64,000 nucleotides of DNA from Methylobacillus methanolivorans (GTDB lineage Bacteria > Pseudomonadota > Gammaproteobacteria > Burkholderiales > Methylophilaceae): assembly GCF_044751345.1 (NCBI RefSeq), contig NZ_JBIWXY010000001.1:744001-808000 (forward strand), given 5' to 3'. This document shows, piece after piece, positions 9,783-18,495 of the stretch. Position 1 is the first letter of the stretch; the number at the start of each line of letters is the position of its first letter. The translations under genes and the position numbers were made by a program. The notes under the pieces were generated by a model that had not been told where the DNA came from, searched no databases, and saw nothing but the letters and a program-made list of their open reading frames with translations.

Positions 9783-10004
9783 TTTAATCTCCAGTAAGGG
9801 TTATTGCTTCCATACACCCAACAACATCCGCATTCTCAGCGGACACCCTGTACGGGGTATATGTGCAGATTTGGCAGCCTCCTCACGCTAGAGTTGGCTG
9901 CAAGTTACGCCTGACAAGCATTATTCCTGCCAAACGGGTGCGGTATGCTACCATAAGCAGCTGTACGAACTCAAGGAAAACCTGGGCGCAAGCCTTGCAA
10001 TACC
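9783..10004. promoter_or_regulatory. Divergent rpsB/map control region and rpsB leader
   Basis: This 222-base gap must hold the promoters of both rpsB (leftward) and map (rightward). Within it, 9829-9846 can form a TCCGC/GCGGA hairpin and 9844-9860 an ACCC/GGGGT hairpin, a place where an S2 autoregulatory leader would be expected. I see no -35/-10 pair good enough to fix a transcription start. Confidence 0.4.
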
Positions 10005-10805
10005 ATGGCAATCAACATCAAGACTGAAAAAGATATCGAGAAAATGCGCGTAGCCTGCAAATTGGCTGCGGAGGTGCTGGATTTTATCACACCACATGTT
10101 CAACCCGGCATTACCACCGGCAAGCTTGATGAGCTCTGCCACGACTATATGGTCAATGTGCAGAAAACCATCCCGGCACCGCTCAATTACGCCCCTCATG
10201 GGCATACTCCATATCCCAAATCCATCTGCACTTCAGTCAATCATCAAATCTGCCATGGCATTCCTGGCACAAAAGTGCTCAAGAATGGCGACACATTAAA
10301 TATCGACATCACAGTGATCAAGGATGGTTACTACGGCGACACCAGCCGCATGTTCCATGTCGGTGACATTTCCATCCAGGCCAAGCGCTTGTCTGAAATC
10401 ACCTACGATTGCATGTGGCTGGGCATTAACCAAGTCAAGCCAGGCGCAACTCTAGGCGACATCGGCCACGCCATCCAAACCTACGCTGAGAAAAATGGCT
10501 TTAGCGTGGTGCGTGAGTTCTGTGGTCACGGCATTGGCAAAAACTTTCATGAAGACCCACAAGTGTTACATTACGGCCAGCCTGGCAAAGGTTCCGTATT
10601 AAAGCCTGGCATGATTTTCACCATTGAGCCAATGATCAATGCAGGCAAGCGCGACATCAAACAACTGGGTGACGGATGGACCATCGTCACCAAAGACCAC
10701 AGCCTATCCGCGCAATGGGAACACACCATCCTAGTTACTGAAACCGGATACGAAGTGCTCACGGTTTCAGCAGGAACCCCGCCCGCCCCTGCATTGATCA
10801 AATAA
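10005..10805 (+). CDS. map: Type I methionine aminopeptidase
   Basis: Removes the initiator methionine from nascent proteins. The pita-bread fold metal ligands are visible: D-I-D (N-I-D-I-T-V), the Y-Y-G-D-T-S-R-M-F motif, G-H-G-I-G-K-N-F-H-E, T-I-E-P-M and the final W-E-H-T-I-L-V-T-E. 266 aa, standard for the short proteobacterial type. It precedes glnD by five bases. Confidence 0.96.
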   Translation: MAINIKTEKDIEKMRVACKLAAEVLDFITPHVQPGITTGKLDELCHDYMVNVQKTIPAPLNYAPHGHTPYPKSICTSVNHQICHGIPGTKVLKNGDTLNIDITVIKDGYYGDTSRMFHVGDISIQAKRLSEITYDCMWLGINQVKPGATLGDIGHAIQTYAEKNGFSVVREFCGHGIGKNFHEDPQVLHYGQPGKGSVLKPGMIFTIEPMINAGKRDIKQLGDGWTIVTKDHSLSAQWEHTILVTETGYEVLTVSAGTPPAPALIK

Positions 10806-10810
10806 TCAGC

Positions 10811-13381
10811 ATGCAACCAGCCACTCGCGCAGATAACAATTTGGCACGCCATTGGCGCCTGGAGCTGCAGGCCGAGCAAAAAGCGCTCCAGCAGGCGTTC
10901 ATGCAAAAACCCAATGTGAGCCGCCTGTTGCAAGCCCAAGCCACATTGACCGACCGCATTCTGCGCGCGTTGTGGCAAACCTTTGAACTGGATAATGAAG
11001 CGACCCTCATCGCCGTGGGGGGATACGGTAGAGGGGAACTATTCCCCTATTCCGATGTTGATATTCTGATCCTGCTGGCAAACGAGGCATCGCCAAAGAC
11101 CAATCGCAAGATCGAAGAACTGATTGGCGTGTTATGGGACACCGGCCTTGCAATCGGCCATAGTGTTCGCACCCTGCAAGAATGCCTGATAGAAGCACAA
11201 AGCGATGTGACAGTGCAGACCAACCTGCTGGAAGCGCGCTATCTGGATGGGCATCAGGCGCTCTATGCCAATTTCCTCCAAACGGTAGCCTCCGCAATGA
11301 ATGTGGCAAAGTTTTTCGAGGCCAAGGTAGAAGAACAGCACCAGCGCCATGCCCGTTTCAACGATACCGCATACAACCTAGAACCCAACATCAAGGAAAG
11401 CCCTGGGGGCCTGCGCGACTTGCAGAATATCATCTGGATCGCACGCGCCCTTCATCTTGGCAGCAACTGGCGAGAACTCGTCAAGAACCGCATCCTGTCC
11501 AAGCATGCTGCGCAGCAATTACGCCGCCATGAGCGCAACCTACAAATGCTGCGCACACGCCTGCATTACCTCGCAAATCGCCGTGAAGACCGACTACTGT
11601 TTGACTTCCAAAACGAGCTTGCAGCCCAACTTGGATTGACTACTACGCCGCGTAAACGCGCCAGCGAACAATTGATGTTTCGTTTCTACCAAAGTGCCAA
11701 GTTCGTCGGATTGATCAACGAAATCCTGCTGCAGGTACTGCGTGAGCGCATCTATCCTGAACAGCACACAGTCGTCAGCATCACCAACCGTTTTGAAGCT
11801 GTTAATGGCTTACTGGAAACCAAGAGCCCCACCCTGCTCTATGACGAACCTTCCGCCATCTTGGAGAGCTTTCTTGTCCTGCAACAGCACAATGAGCTCA
11901 AAGGCATGGGGGCTGAACTGTTGCGCGCACTACATCGTACCAAGCATGAAATTACGCCACAGTTCCGTAGCGACCCCAAGAACAAAGCCCTGTTCATAGA
12001 AATCCTGCAACAACCCAGGGGCATCACCCACACCCTGAAGCGCATGAATCGCTATGGCATACTTGGGCGCTATATTCCAGCTTTTGGCCGAGTATCAGGC
12101 CAGATGCAACATGACTTGTTTCATGTATATACCGTTGATGAACACATTCTCAACGTGCTCGCTAATCTAAGGCGTTTTGCACGAGCGGAATGCGCACATG
12201 AATTCCCGCTCTGCAGTCGTTTATTTCAAGAGTTTCCCAAGCCGTATTTGTTATATCTGGGCGCATTGTTCCACGACATCGCCAAAGGGCGTGGCGGCGA
12301 CCATTCAACATTAGGTACAATTGATGCGCGACGTTTCTGCAAACAGCACAAGCTACCTGCAGAAGATACTGAACTAATTGCATGGCTGGTAGAAGCCCAT
12401 CTGGTGATGTCCAGCACCGCGCAAAAATCTGACTTGTCAGATCCGGCTGTCGTCGAAAAATTTGCCCAGTATGTCGCTAACGAGCAACGCTTAATCGCCC
12501 TGTACTTGCTTACCGTGGCCGATATTCGCGGCACCAGCCCGAAGATATGGAATGCATGGAAAGGCTCCCTGCTTGAAAACCTGTTCCGCGCCACACAGCG
12601 CATCCTGCGTGGTAGCAACCTGAATGAAGAACTCAATGCACGACAGCAACAAGCCAAGGAAATCCTCAGCTATTACGGCGTTGTAGAACAAGCCTACCAG
12701 CCCTTATGGCAGCAAATGGGGCCTGCTTACTTCATGCGCCACGAAGCCCAGCTGATTGCGTGGAATACTAGGCTGTTGCTCACCCACATCAACACCCAGA
12801 CCCCGATTGTACGTGCCAGGCTCAGCCCGGCTGGCGACGGCATCCAGACCATGATCTACATGCCTGACCAAGCTGACATTTTCGTCCGCATCTGCAGCTT
12901 TTTTGGCCGCCTGGGTTACAACATCGTTGAAGCCAAGGTATACACGACACAACATGGCTACGCATTAGATAATTTTTTAGTTCTTGATCAGTCAGATAAC
13001 AAGATTACTTATCGTGATTTATTAAGCTTTATCGAATATGAACTGACGCAAAAGCTGATTAGCCAAGCGCCCCCCGATGCGCCAGTGCAGGGCCGTATCA
13101 GCCGCCAAGTCAAACACATGCCGATCAAGCCTGAAATTACCATCAAGCAGGAAGCCGAAGGCCAGTATACGCTGCTGGACATTGCCACCAATGACAGGCC
13201 TGGGCTCCTTTCCCGTATTGCTCACGTATTGCAGCAACACCATATCCGCCTGCATACAGCAAAAATCAATACGCTAGGCAATCGCGCCGAAGATACCTTC
13301 CTGATTTCAGATCAATCCGGACAACGCTTAAATCAAAATATACTCAAACAATTGGAAGCATCACTTCATACGCAGCTTTAA
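10811..13381 (+). CDS. glnD: Bifunctional uridylyltransferase/uridylyl-removing enzyme (PII)
   Basis: Senses glutamine and uridylylates or de-uridylylates PII proteins. Domain order is complete: nucleotidyltransferase with G-G-Y-G-R-G-E-L-F-P-Y-S-D-V-D at about residues 70-84, a linker, an HD phosphohydrolase domain with H-D-I-A-K-G-R-G-G-D-H-S near residue 490, and two C-terminal ACT domains (last ~160 residues, including D-R-P-G-L-L-S-R-I-A). 856 aa, normal. Follows map by five bases and is closed by a bidirectional terminator. Confidence 0.96.
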   Translation: MQPATRADNNLARHWRLELQAEQKALQQAFMQKPNVSRLLQAQATLTDRILRALWQTFELDNEATLIAVGGYGRGELFPYSDVDILILLANEASPKTNRKIEELIGVLWDTGLAIGHSVRTLQECLIEAQSDVTVQTNLLEARYLDGHQALYANFLQTVASAMNVAKFFEAKVEEQHQRHARFNDTAYNLEPNIKESPGGLRDLQNIIWIARALHLGSNWRELVKNRILSKHAAQQLRRHERNLQMLRTRLHYLANRREDRLLFDFQNELAAQLGLTTTPRKRASEQLMFRFYQSAKFVGLINEILLQVLRERIYPEQHTVVSITNRFEAVNGLLETKSPTLLYDEPSAILESFLVLQQHNELKGMGAELLRALHRTKHEITPQFRSDPKNKALFIEILQQPRGITHTLKRMNRYGILGRYIPAFGRVSGQMQHDLFHVYTVDEHILNVLANLRRFARAECAHEFPLCSRLFQEFPKPYLLYLGALFHDIAKGRGGDHSTLGTIDARRFCKQHKLPAEDTELIAWLVEAHLVMSSTAQKSDLSDPAVVEKFAQYVANEQRLIALYLLTVADIRGTSPKIWNAWKGSLLENLFRATQRILRGSNLNEELNARQQQAKEILSYYGVVEQAYQPLWQQMGPAYFMRHEAQLIAWNTRLLLTHINTQTPIVRARLSPAGDGIQTMIYMPDQADIFVRICSFFGRLGYNIVEAKVYTTQHGYALDNFLVLDQSDNKITYRDLLSFIEYELTQKLISQAPPDAPVQGRISRQVKHMPIKPEITIKQEAEGQYTLLDIATNDRPGLLSRIAHVLQQHHIRLHTAKINTLGNRAEDTFLISDQSGQRLNQNILKQLEASLHTQL

Positions 13382-13395
13382 TGGTGCCAAGGCAT

Positions 13396-13430
13396 AAAAA
13401 AAGCCCCGCCATGATAGCGGGGCTTTTTTC
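13396..13430. terminator. Bidirectional intrinsic terminator after glnD
   Basis: AAAGCCCCGC / GCGGGGCTTT stem with a seven-base loop, flanked by A-run on one side and T-run on the other. It serves glnD (rightward) and the cupin gene (leftward), which converge here. Confidence 0.9.
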
Positions 13431-13448
13431 ATTGCACAGTAAATCAGA

Positions 13449-13724
13449 TTAACCGTGCTTGTAGTGCTTGCGCAGTGGCTTGACTACTTCCCAGCTGCTT
13501 TGCAGGCCAACAGGGAACACAACCAAGTCACCAGGAACAATACGTACTGGTTCGCCGCCCTTAGGGGTAACCAAGATTTCGCCTTCCAGAACATATGCGG
13601 TTTCCTTGATACCGAAATCCAGTGGGAACTTGGAGATTTCCTTTTCCCAGATGGACCAGTTCGCAACGCCCAGTTCCTTCAGCTTTTCTTCACTTGGGTT
13701 GTGCTCGATGATGATTTGGCTCAT
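13449..13724 (-). CDS. Small cupin-fold protein
   Basis: A 91-residue single-domain cupin of the DUF861/EutQ-like type. The segment F-G-I-K-E-T-A-Y-V-L-E-G-E-I-L-V-T-P is followed by G-G-E-P-V-R-I-V-P-G-D-L-V-V-F-P, the two beta-hairpin cupin motifs; the classical histidine pair of motif 1 is absent. No signal peptide. It stands alone between the glnD terminator and the monooxygenase genes. Function unknown; members of this group have been linked to sugar or amine metabolism, but nothing here decides. Confidence 0.8.
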   Translation of the reverse strand: MSQIIIEHNPSEEKLKELGVANWSIWEKEISKFPLDFGIKETAYVLEGEILVTPKGGEPVRIVPGDLVVFPVGLQSSWEVVKPLRKHYKHG

Positions 13725-13862
13725 TTAAACATCCTTCTTTTCTAAAAATTGAATAGCCGCATAAAACGACTTGGCAGAATTCTAGCATGTAGACCACCTC
13801 CAGGGGATGATTCACGCACCGCTAAACTGCATTAGGGTCAGACAAAGTTGCTTTCTAATCAA

Positions 13863-15032
13863 TCAGCCAATCGCGCGCAATGCAGGTGCACCAACGTGCC
13901 CCCTCACCAATGGCAGCACTTCTTCGCCTACACGATAAGCCTCCTCCAAATGAGGCGTACTCGCCAATATGAATGCATCAGCCCCTAGCTTGACCAGATC
14001 ATCCAACCTTTCTGCCACCTGCTCGTAACTTCCGACAAGCCCCTGAGTCTGGCCTCCACGCAGCAAACTCAAGCCTGACCAGACATTAGGATGGATGATG
14101 AAATCACGATAGTTGTTAAGCTCCTTCGGGGCATTATTTCGTTGGCGGCTCGCCCCTACCGAATCGCCTGTCTGCTGCGCAAATCGCTTATAGCGCTCGC
14201 GCTCAGCATCACTCAGACTCTCGAATCCTCGCTGCACTTCACGCCATGCCTCTTCCTCAGTACGGCGTGCAATAATGTCTACCCTGACTGCGCATTTGAT
14301 CTTGCGGCCCAATGCTGCTGTACGCTCTTTAACCCGATCAAACTTCTCGCGCAACTGATCGAAAGGCTCCAGCCACGAGAGATAATACTCAGCATGCTTG
14401 GAGGCTGATGCCAGCGCAGCATCCGATGAGCCGGAGAAGTAAATCTCCGGAAACTCCTGACCTAGCAACTGTGTCGGCAAAGCTGCATTCTCAACCTGAT
14501 AGAACTTACCCTGATAGGAAAAGCGCTGACCACTCCACACCCCGCGTAACACATCAAGGAACTCAGTGGTACGAGCATAGCGATCATCATGGCCTGCAAC
14601 ATCTCCCCACCACAACTGAGCCGGGCCGCCGCCCCCGGTAATGACGTTATACAACGCCCGACCACCAGTAGCGCGTTGCAGGCTGGCCGTCATGCGAGCA
14701 GCCACCACGGGATTAAGAAAACCAGGCTGGAAGGCAATCATGAAGCGGAAAGTGCTAGTCTCGCGTGCAAGAAAAGAGGAAATAGCCCAAGGCTCATCCG
14801 TCATCGGAAAAGAAGGGATTAACCCTCCCTGAAAGCCGGAAATCTCTGCAGCGCGCGCCACTTCCGCAATATAGTCAAGATTGGTAAAGCCATCGCCATG
14901 GCCACCACTCAAGCCTTTATGCACAATATGATCACCTTCCTGCTGCGACCAGTCGCCACGATGATGCAACTTATTGCGTAAAGAGCTTGGCTCACCGTGG
15001 GTAGGAATTCTCCAGAACACATCAATTGTCAT
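13863..15032 (-). CDS. SsuD-like FMNH2-dependent monooxygenase (LLM class)
   Basis: Luciferase-like TIM-barrel flavin monooxygenase of the alkanesulfonate monooxygenase group. The N-terminus V-F-W-R-I-P-T-H-G, the middle G-R-A-L-Y-N-V-I-T-G, I-Y-F-S-G-S-S-D and C-terminal P-H-L-E-E-A-Y-R-V-G-E match SsuD along its whole length (389 aa). By eye, SsuD Cys54 corresponds to Thr78 and SsuD His228 to Asp, whereas the R-G-G loop before L-V-G-S is kept. So it is an SsuD relative with an altered active site and probably another organosulfur substrate. AGGAG is 9 bases before ATG 15032. It follows the second monooxygenase by 18 bases and shares its sigma-54 promoter; FMNH2 probably comes from the reductase at 45010-45561. 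Confidence 0.88.
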   Translation of the reverse strand: MTIDVFWRIPTHGEPSSLRNKLHHRGDWSQQEGDHIVHKGLSGGHGDGFTNLDYIAEVARAAEISGFQGGLIPSFPMTDEPWAISSFLARETSTFRFMIAFQPGFLNPVVAARMTASLQRATGGRALYNVITGGGGPAQLWWGDVAGHDDRYARTTEFLDVLRGVWSGQRFSYQGKFYQVENAALPTQLLGQEFPEIYFSGSSDAALASASKHAEYYLSWLEPFDQLREKFDRVKERTAALGRKIKCAVRVDIIARRTEEEAWREVQRGFESLSDAERERYKRFAQQTGDSVGASRQRNNAPKELNNYRDFIIHPNVWSGLSLLRGGQTQGLVGSYEQVAERLDDLVKLGADAFILASTPHLEEAYRVGEEVLPLVRGHVGAPALRAIG

Positions 15033-15050
15033 TATTCATTACTCCTTGGA

Positions 15051-16109
15051 TCAGGCGGCCTGCTGGGTTTGTAAACCCAGTCTTGCGCGCAAGGCTGGCA
15101 AGACATTCTCGCCAACACGATAGACTTCTTCCAGGCTGGGCACGGCACCCAGGATGAACTGGGTCACCCCAGCATCCGCATAACTTGCCAATTGCTGCTG
15201 CACTTGCTCGAAACTACCCACCAAACTCGCCTTGGCACCGGTGTGCGCCGTGGTCAAGCCCTCCCATAAACCTGCACGACTTGATTCAGGTAGTTGTGCC
15301 TGCTCAGCATGTCGCTTGGCGTCAAAAATCGCCTCTTCCTCGGTTTCGCGCGCTAACACATCAATACGCAACCCCACCTGCAAGCTGCGCCCAGCCTGCT
15401 TTGCAAGCGCTTGTAGCGTTGTGATTGCTTGCTGAACCTCCTGCAAGGGTTGTGCGTCCAGGACATGCACATCCGCCAAGCGCGCAGAAATACCATAAGC
15501 CTCCAGGCTACTGCCCGTGAGATAGACAGGCGGTACCTTTTGCCCAGACAGTGGCCCCTGGAACCCACCTTGCAATACCTGGAAAAAACGCCCTTCAAAA
15601 TCATAACCGGTGCGCGTAATGACACTCCTGGCCACCGTCACAAACTCCTCGACACGCGCATCTAGGTCAGCGGCATCAATAAAATCACCTTGCTGATGGC
15701 GACGCTGCGCATCACGCTCCACACTAATCTGCCAGGCAAAGCGACCACCTGTGAACCGTTGATAACTCACCGCGTTTTTTGCCGCATACACAGCAGACCC
15801 TCGCGAAGCGTCAAACTCGGCAAGCACGGTAATATGACGCGTAGCACGGCTCAAATAACCAGCCACAATCCAAGACTCATCCCCTTCAGGATCATTCCGC
15901 ACCTGCAAACCATCGAATCGCGCCAACTCAACCGCTTTCGCGATCTGATGTAGATGATCAAAATAATTGAATCGCTTGCCCCTGGGGTCTGTTACTCCCG
16001 GGAGAAAATAAGGTTCGTCGTCCCTGCGCTCACCTCGCACTCGCTTTTGTGCATCGGCATATCGCCCATCACCTGAGGTCGGGACCAACCAGAAAAACTG
16101 GGTACTCAT
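15051..16109 (-). CDS. SsuD-like FMNH2-dependent monooxygenase, second copy
   Basis: 352-residue LLM-class flavin monooxygenase. The start F-F-W-L-V-P-T-S-G-D-G-R-Y and end S-L-E-E-V-Y-R-V-G-E-N-V-L-P place it in the SsuD group, but it is diverged from its neighbour. The SsuD Cys54 position is in P-E-G-D-E-S-W (Gly), the His228 position is Asp (R-I-D-V-L-A-R), and the R-G-G substrate loop is replaced by a sequence without that arginine. This suggests a different substrate from SsuD, or a partner role. First gene of a two-gene operon; RBS AGGAG precedes ATG 16109, with a -24/-12 promoter 46 bases upstream. Confidence 0.86.
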   Translation of the reverse strand: MSTQFFWLVPTSGDGRYADAQKRVRGERRDDEPYFLPGVTDPRGKRFNYFDHLHQIAKAVELARFDGLQVRNDPEGDESWIVAGYLSRATRHITVLAEFDASRGSAVYAAKNAVSYQRFTGGRFAWQISVERDAQRRHQQGDFIDAADLDARVEEFVTVARSVITRTGYDFEGRFFQVLQGGFQGPLSGQKVPPVYLTGSSLEAYGISARLADVHVLDAQPLQEVQQAITTLQALAKQAGRSLQVGLRIDVLARETEEEAIFDAKRHAEQAQLPESSRAGLWEGLTTAHTGAKASLVGSFEQVQQQLASYADAGVTQFILGAVPSLEEVYRVGENVLPALRARLGLQTQQAA

Positions 16110-16154
16110 GCATCGTCTCCTAACAACACTCTTTCATTTGTCGTACCGGAATAT

Positions 16155-16170
16155 CGCAGAAAACATGCCA
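16155..16170 (-). promoter_or_regulatory. Sigma-54 (-24/-12) promoter of the monooxygenase operon
   Basis: Minus-strand TGGCATGTTTTCTGCG: GG and GC are exactly 12 bases apart, matching consensus TGGCAC-N5-TTGC at the invariant bases. It is 46 bases before the ATG at 16109, with an exact CTGYT-N8-ARCAG element about 145 bases upstream. Confidence 0.75.
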
Positions 16171-16299
16171 TCAAGATAAAATACCCATAATAAAAATAAT
16201 GTATTTTTTATCTTATTGTTTTTAAAGATAATTAATTTTCAAAAAGTGTAATTCATTGATACCAATCACCATCCTGAGTGAACTGTCTTGATGTCATTT

Positions 16300-16317
16300 C
16301 TGTTGAATATGAAGCAG
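16300..16317. promoter_or_regulatory. Candidate activator site (UAS), CTGTT-N8-AGCAG
   Basis: CTGTTGAATATGAAGCAG matches the element CTGYT-N8-ARCAG at all ten specified positions. It lies upstream of the sigma-54 promoter at 16155-16170, at a distance usual for enhancer-binding proteins. A weaker half-site copy (ATGTT-N8-GTCAG) is at 16332-16349. Confidence 0.65.
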
Positions 16318-16361
16318 CAAACGTGATCGCAATGTTGGTTTCCAGTCAGCGAGTGAAAAAA

Positions 16362-17000
16362 TCAACACTGGATTAGTTGTTGGAAATCACATGCCTGATG
16401 AAAGTAGTGCGCAGGAGCTTCATGCTGAAGTTCGTCGATACTGCCATAACCCCACAATACAGCGGCAGACTGGAGACCATTTTGATGCGCTGCTCGCAAA
16501 TCCACGGCTCTATCACCAATCATCAGGCTACGATTGCTAATATGGCCTTCCCGCTTTAGGGTAGCTATTTGCTGCCACTTCTCGACCCCAATACCACCGC
16601 CACTAACGAATGTGAAATAGCGTGAGAGTGCAAAATGCTGCAAGATTTTCTGCGCGAGATATGCCGGTTTTGAAGTGCAGATCGCCATTACTGCGCCAGC
16701 CTTTTCAAGAAAATGCAAGCTCTCGACTATCCCTTCATATAAACGATTCTCGGCATAACCCACCTGCTGATATCGCTCTCTATACTTCAGGACCAAGGCA
16801 GAAATTTCCTCTTCAGTGCATCTGCCTAGTATCTGCTGAAAGCTGCGATCTAATGGAGGCCCAATAAAACTCGCCAGCGCACTCTCACTCCAAGTTGCAT
16901 GGCCGAAGTGACTCAATGAATAATTAATACAGGCAGCAATACCCGGCAACGGATCGCTCAAGGTGCCATCGAGATCAAATAGCAGCACATCATGCTGCAT
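16362..17000 (-). CDS. HAD-family phosphatase (phosphoglycolate phosphatase-like)
   Basis: A 212-residue HAD hydrolase. Motif I is D-L-D-G-T-L-S-D at residues 9-16, motif II I-C-T-S-K-P about residue 105, and motif IV I-G-D-R-A-V-D-L-R near 155. The Gph/PhnX-type alpha-helical cap is present. Start chosen at ATG 17000 because GGGGGAAG precedes it closely; the frame open to 17036 adds 12 residues before the HAD core. It is transcribed toward the monooxygenase operon but has no obvious sigma-54 site of its own. Substrate unknown. Confidence 0.85.
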   Translation of the reverse strand: MQHDVLLFDLDGTLSDPLPGIAACINYSLSHFGHATWSESALASFIGPPLDRSFQQILGRCTEEEISALVLKYRERYQQVGYAENRLYEGIVESLHFLEKAGAVMAICTSKPAYLAQKILQHFALSRYFTFVSGGGIGVEKWQQIATLKREGHISNRSLMIGDRAVDLRAAHQNGLQSAAVLWGYGSIDELQHEAPAHYFHQACDFQQLIQC

Positions 17001-17036
17001 TACGCTTCCCCCAAAAAACTTCAATAAAACAGGCAA

Positions 17037-17267
17037 GTGGCTTTTTTATAGTTGGCAATTCGCGTAATTAGATACCCTCAAGCAACGCATCACCATCATC
17101 CTGCTTACCAATAATGACAATCCATATTTCAATCATCACCCCCAGAATGTAATTAACCTCATATGGACGCGATCACCCGTCACTGAGACACGAGGATTAT
17201 ATGCATCAGCGATGGATGATCGGGTAAATTGATTTAACTTTAATAAGTTAATGTCCAATCTACATGG
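17037..17267. other. Intergenic region with weak inverted repeat
   Basis: Between the aldolase-fold gene and the HAD gene, both leftward. The only structure is TTAACTT/AAGTTAA with a four-base loop at 17234-17251, a weak AT-only hairpin 17 bases after the aldolase-fold stop. No sigma-54 or UAS sequence found. Confidence 0.4.
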
Positions 17268-17957
17268 TCAGGCAATGTCCTCAAGATAACGCCCGCTATA
17301 TTCCTTAGACTTTTCCAGCAAGCCGGTACGCTTCCACTGAAGCTCCAAGGCACCTGGGGTATAAAGCTGCGCACCACCAATTTGCTCTGCAATCGCTTGA
17401 TAGCGCGCTGCTTCTTCTACAAACAAGATAAGTTCGGATGTACGCAAAATGCCCTTGCCCCAGAAATTTACACCGCCATTGGATTCAAGCAAGGCAGGTG
17501 GAGGAGCCAGCTGTGGGTGTTTATCCAGGCGTTCACGGATCACATCCAACACAGATCTTGTACGATCTAGGTGGTTAGGAATTTCACGTGCAAGGATGTG
17601 CCGGGCAGCAGCGACATAAAGAATTGGAAAAGGCTTGTGTGCCAATGACCAGGCTGAAAGATAATTGGTATGGACATGAATCGCAGTATCGGCATCCAGG
17701 CGGGCTTCGTTGAGGATGTGCTGCTTCTCATCAGAGAAGCGCGTAATGTTGATGGTTGGCGTTTGATCGCGTGCCAATCCGCCCGGAAAACGGATGTGCA
17801 ATAACTTATCGTCACCGGGAATTCGATGTGTCACATGAAATGTCAGTGTCGCTGACAAGGTGCGATTTTCACGCAACACATTAAATGCATGGATAGCATC
17901 GGCTTTAGCATCATCAATATAAGAGATCAAATCAATCTCGGACAAAATATCACTCAT
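17268..17957 (-). CDS. Class II aldolase/adducin-fold protein
   Basis: 229 residues of the class II aldolase/adducin fold. The zinc-binding H-V-H is at residues 94-96 (A-I-H-V-H-T-N-Y-L). In known aldolases of this fold a third ligand comes from an N-H-G or H-H-G motif late in the domain; here the segment reads E-S-N-G-G-V-N-F-W-G, so the third histidine is missing. The second paralogue at 41950 shares this change. It is the first gene of a leftward sigma-54 transcript (-24/-12 site 80 bases upstream). GGAG lies 8 bases before ATG. A lyase or isomerase role on the carbon part of an organosulfur compound is possible, but the reaction is unknown. Confidence 0.8.
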   Translation of the reverse strand: MSDILSEIDLISYIDDAKADAIHAFNVLRENRTLSATLTFHVTHRIPGDDKLLHIRFPGGLARDQTPTINITRFSDEKQHILNEARLDADTAIHVHTNYLSAWSLAHKPFPILYVAAARHILAREIPNHLDRTRSVLDVIRERLDKHPQLAPPPALLESNGGVNFWGKGILRTSELILFVEEAARYQAIAEQIGGAQLYTPGALELQWKRTGLLEKSKEYSGRYLEDIA

Positions 17958-18037
17958 TGCAAAAACTCCTCGGCTCCGTTAATCAATACCTATGCGCACA
18001 TTTCAGGATGCTAATGCGCAGGCCTAGCCTGAAGTTT

Positions 18038-18053
18038 TGCAAAGTACATGCCA
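18038..18053 (-). promoter_or_regulatory. Sigma-54 promoter of the class II aldolase-fold gene
   Basis: Minus-strand TGGCATGTACTTTGCA, 15 of 16 bases fitting TGGCAC-N5-TTGCA, GG-GC spacing 12. It is 80 bases before ATG 17957. UAS copies lie 108-180 bases upstream. Confidence 0.82.
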
Positions 18054-18160
18054 GCACAATGCCATGAAAAATATCAACAATTCACATTACATTTAATAAT
18101 TAACATTATGATTTTTTTAATTAATATTAAAAATAACCACTGATTAAACATCGCCTCATG

Positions 18161-18218
18161 CTGCTTGCCAGCCAACAATCGCCTGCACCGCACTCAACAC
18201 CTGCTGAAAAAGAAACAG
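18161..18218. promoter_or_regulatory. UAS cluster for the leftward sigma-54 promoter
   Basis: Three copies of the 18-bp element: 18161-18178 (CTGCT-N8-AACAA), 18183-18200 (CTGCA-N8-AACAC) and 18201-18218 (CTGCT-N8-AACAG, exact). The last two abut with no gap. The distance suits the promoter at 18038-18053. Confidence 0.65.
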
Positions 18219-18259
18219 CCACTCATCTTCACCTATCTTAATCAACCCTTATCCGCCAT

Positions 18260-18349
18260 TTGCTTAGTTAACAACATCACCATCAAGATGTGTATGAAAA
18301 ACAACAGATGATGACCAAACAACACTCGCCGCTGCTGCCTAATCAGCAG
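18260..18349. promoter_or_regulatory. UAS cluster for the rightward sigma-54 promoter
   Basis: Copies at 18260-18277 (TTGCT-N8-AACAT), 18290-18307 (GTGTA-N8-AACAG), 18308-18325 (ATGAT-N8-AACAC, abutting the previous one) and 18332-18349 (CTGCT-N8-AGCAG, exact). They end 74 bases before the -24 of the TonB-receptor promoter. Together with the cluster at 18161-18218 and the two promoters they account for most of the 538-base gap 17958-18495. Confidence 0.6.
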
Positions 18350-18422
18350 AATGGAATTTCAAAAAACCTCAGAAAAAATAAAATTTATTTAATATCAGAT
18401 AATTAAGTATCCATTTCCTGGC

Positions 18423-18438
18423 TGGCACATTTCCTGCC
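18423..18438 (+). promoter_or_regulatory. Sigma-54 promoter of the TonB-dependent receptor
   Basis: TGGCACATTTCCTGCC, with full -24 box TGGCAC and GC 12 bases on. The -12 GC is about 59 bases before ATG 18496. An exact UAS copy is about 90 bases upstream. Confidence 0.78.
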
Positions 18439-18495
18439 AATCGTAGCTGACATCTCACTAGATGAGTTCGCAACTATTTAATCGCAGGGAAATGT

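Noticed and set aside
8186..9797. Long plus-strand frames of 300 and 258 codons over tsf and rpsB
   Set aside because: Antisense shadows of strongly biased ribosomal and elongation-factor genes; the minus-strand genes are certain.
13772..13787. TGGCAGAATTCTAGCA resembles a -24/-12 promoter on the plus strand
   Set aside because: It points into the 3' end of the leftward monooxygenase genes, no rightward gene follows, and no UAS copy lies upstream. Taken as chance.
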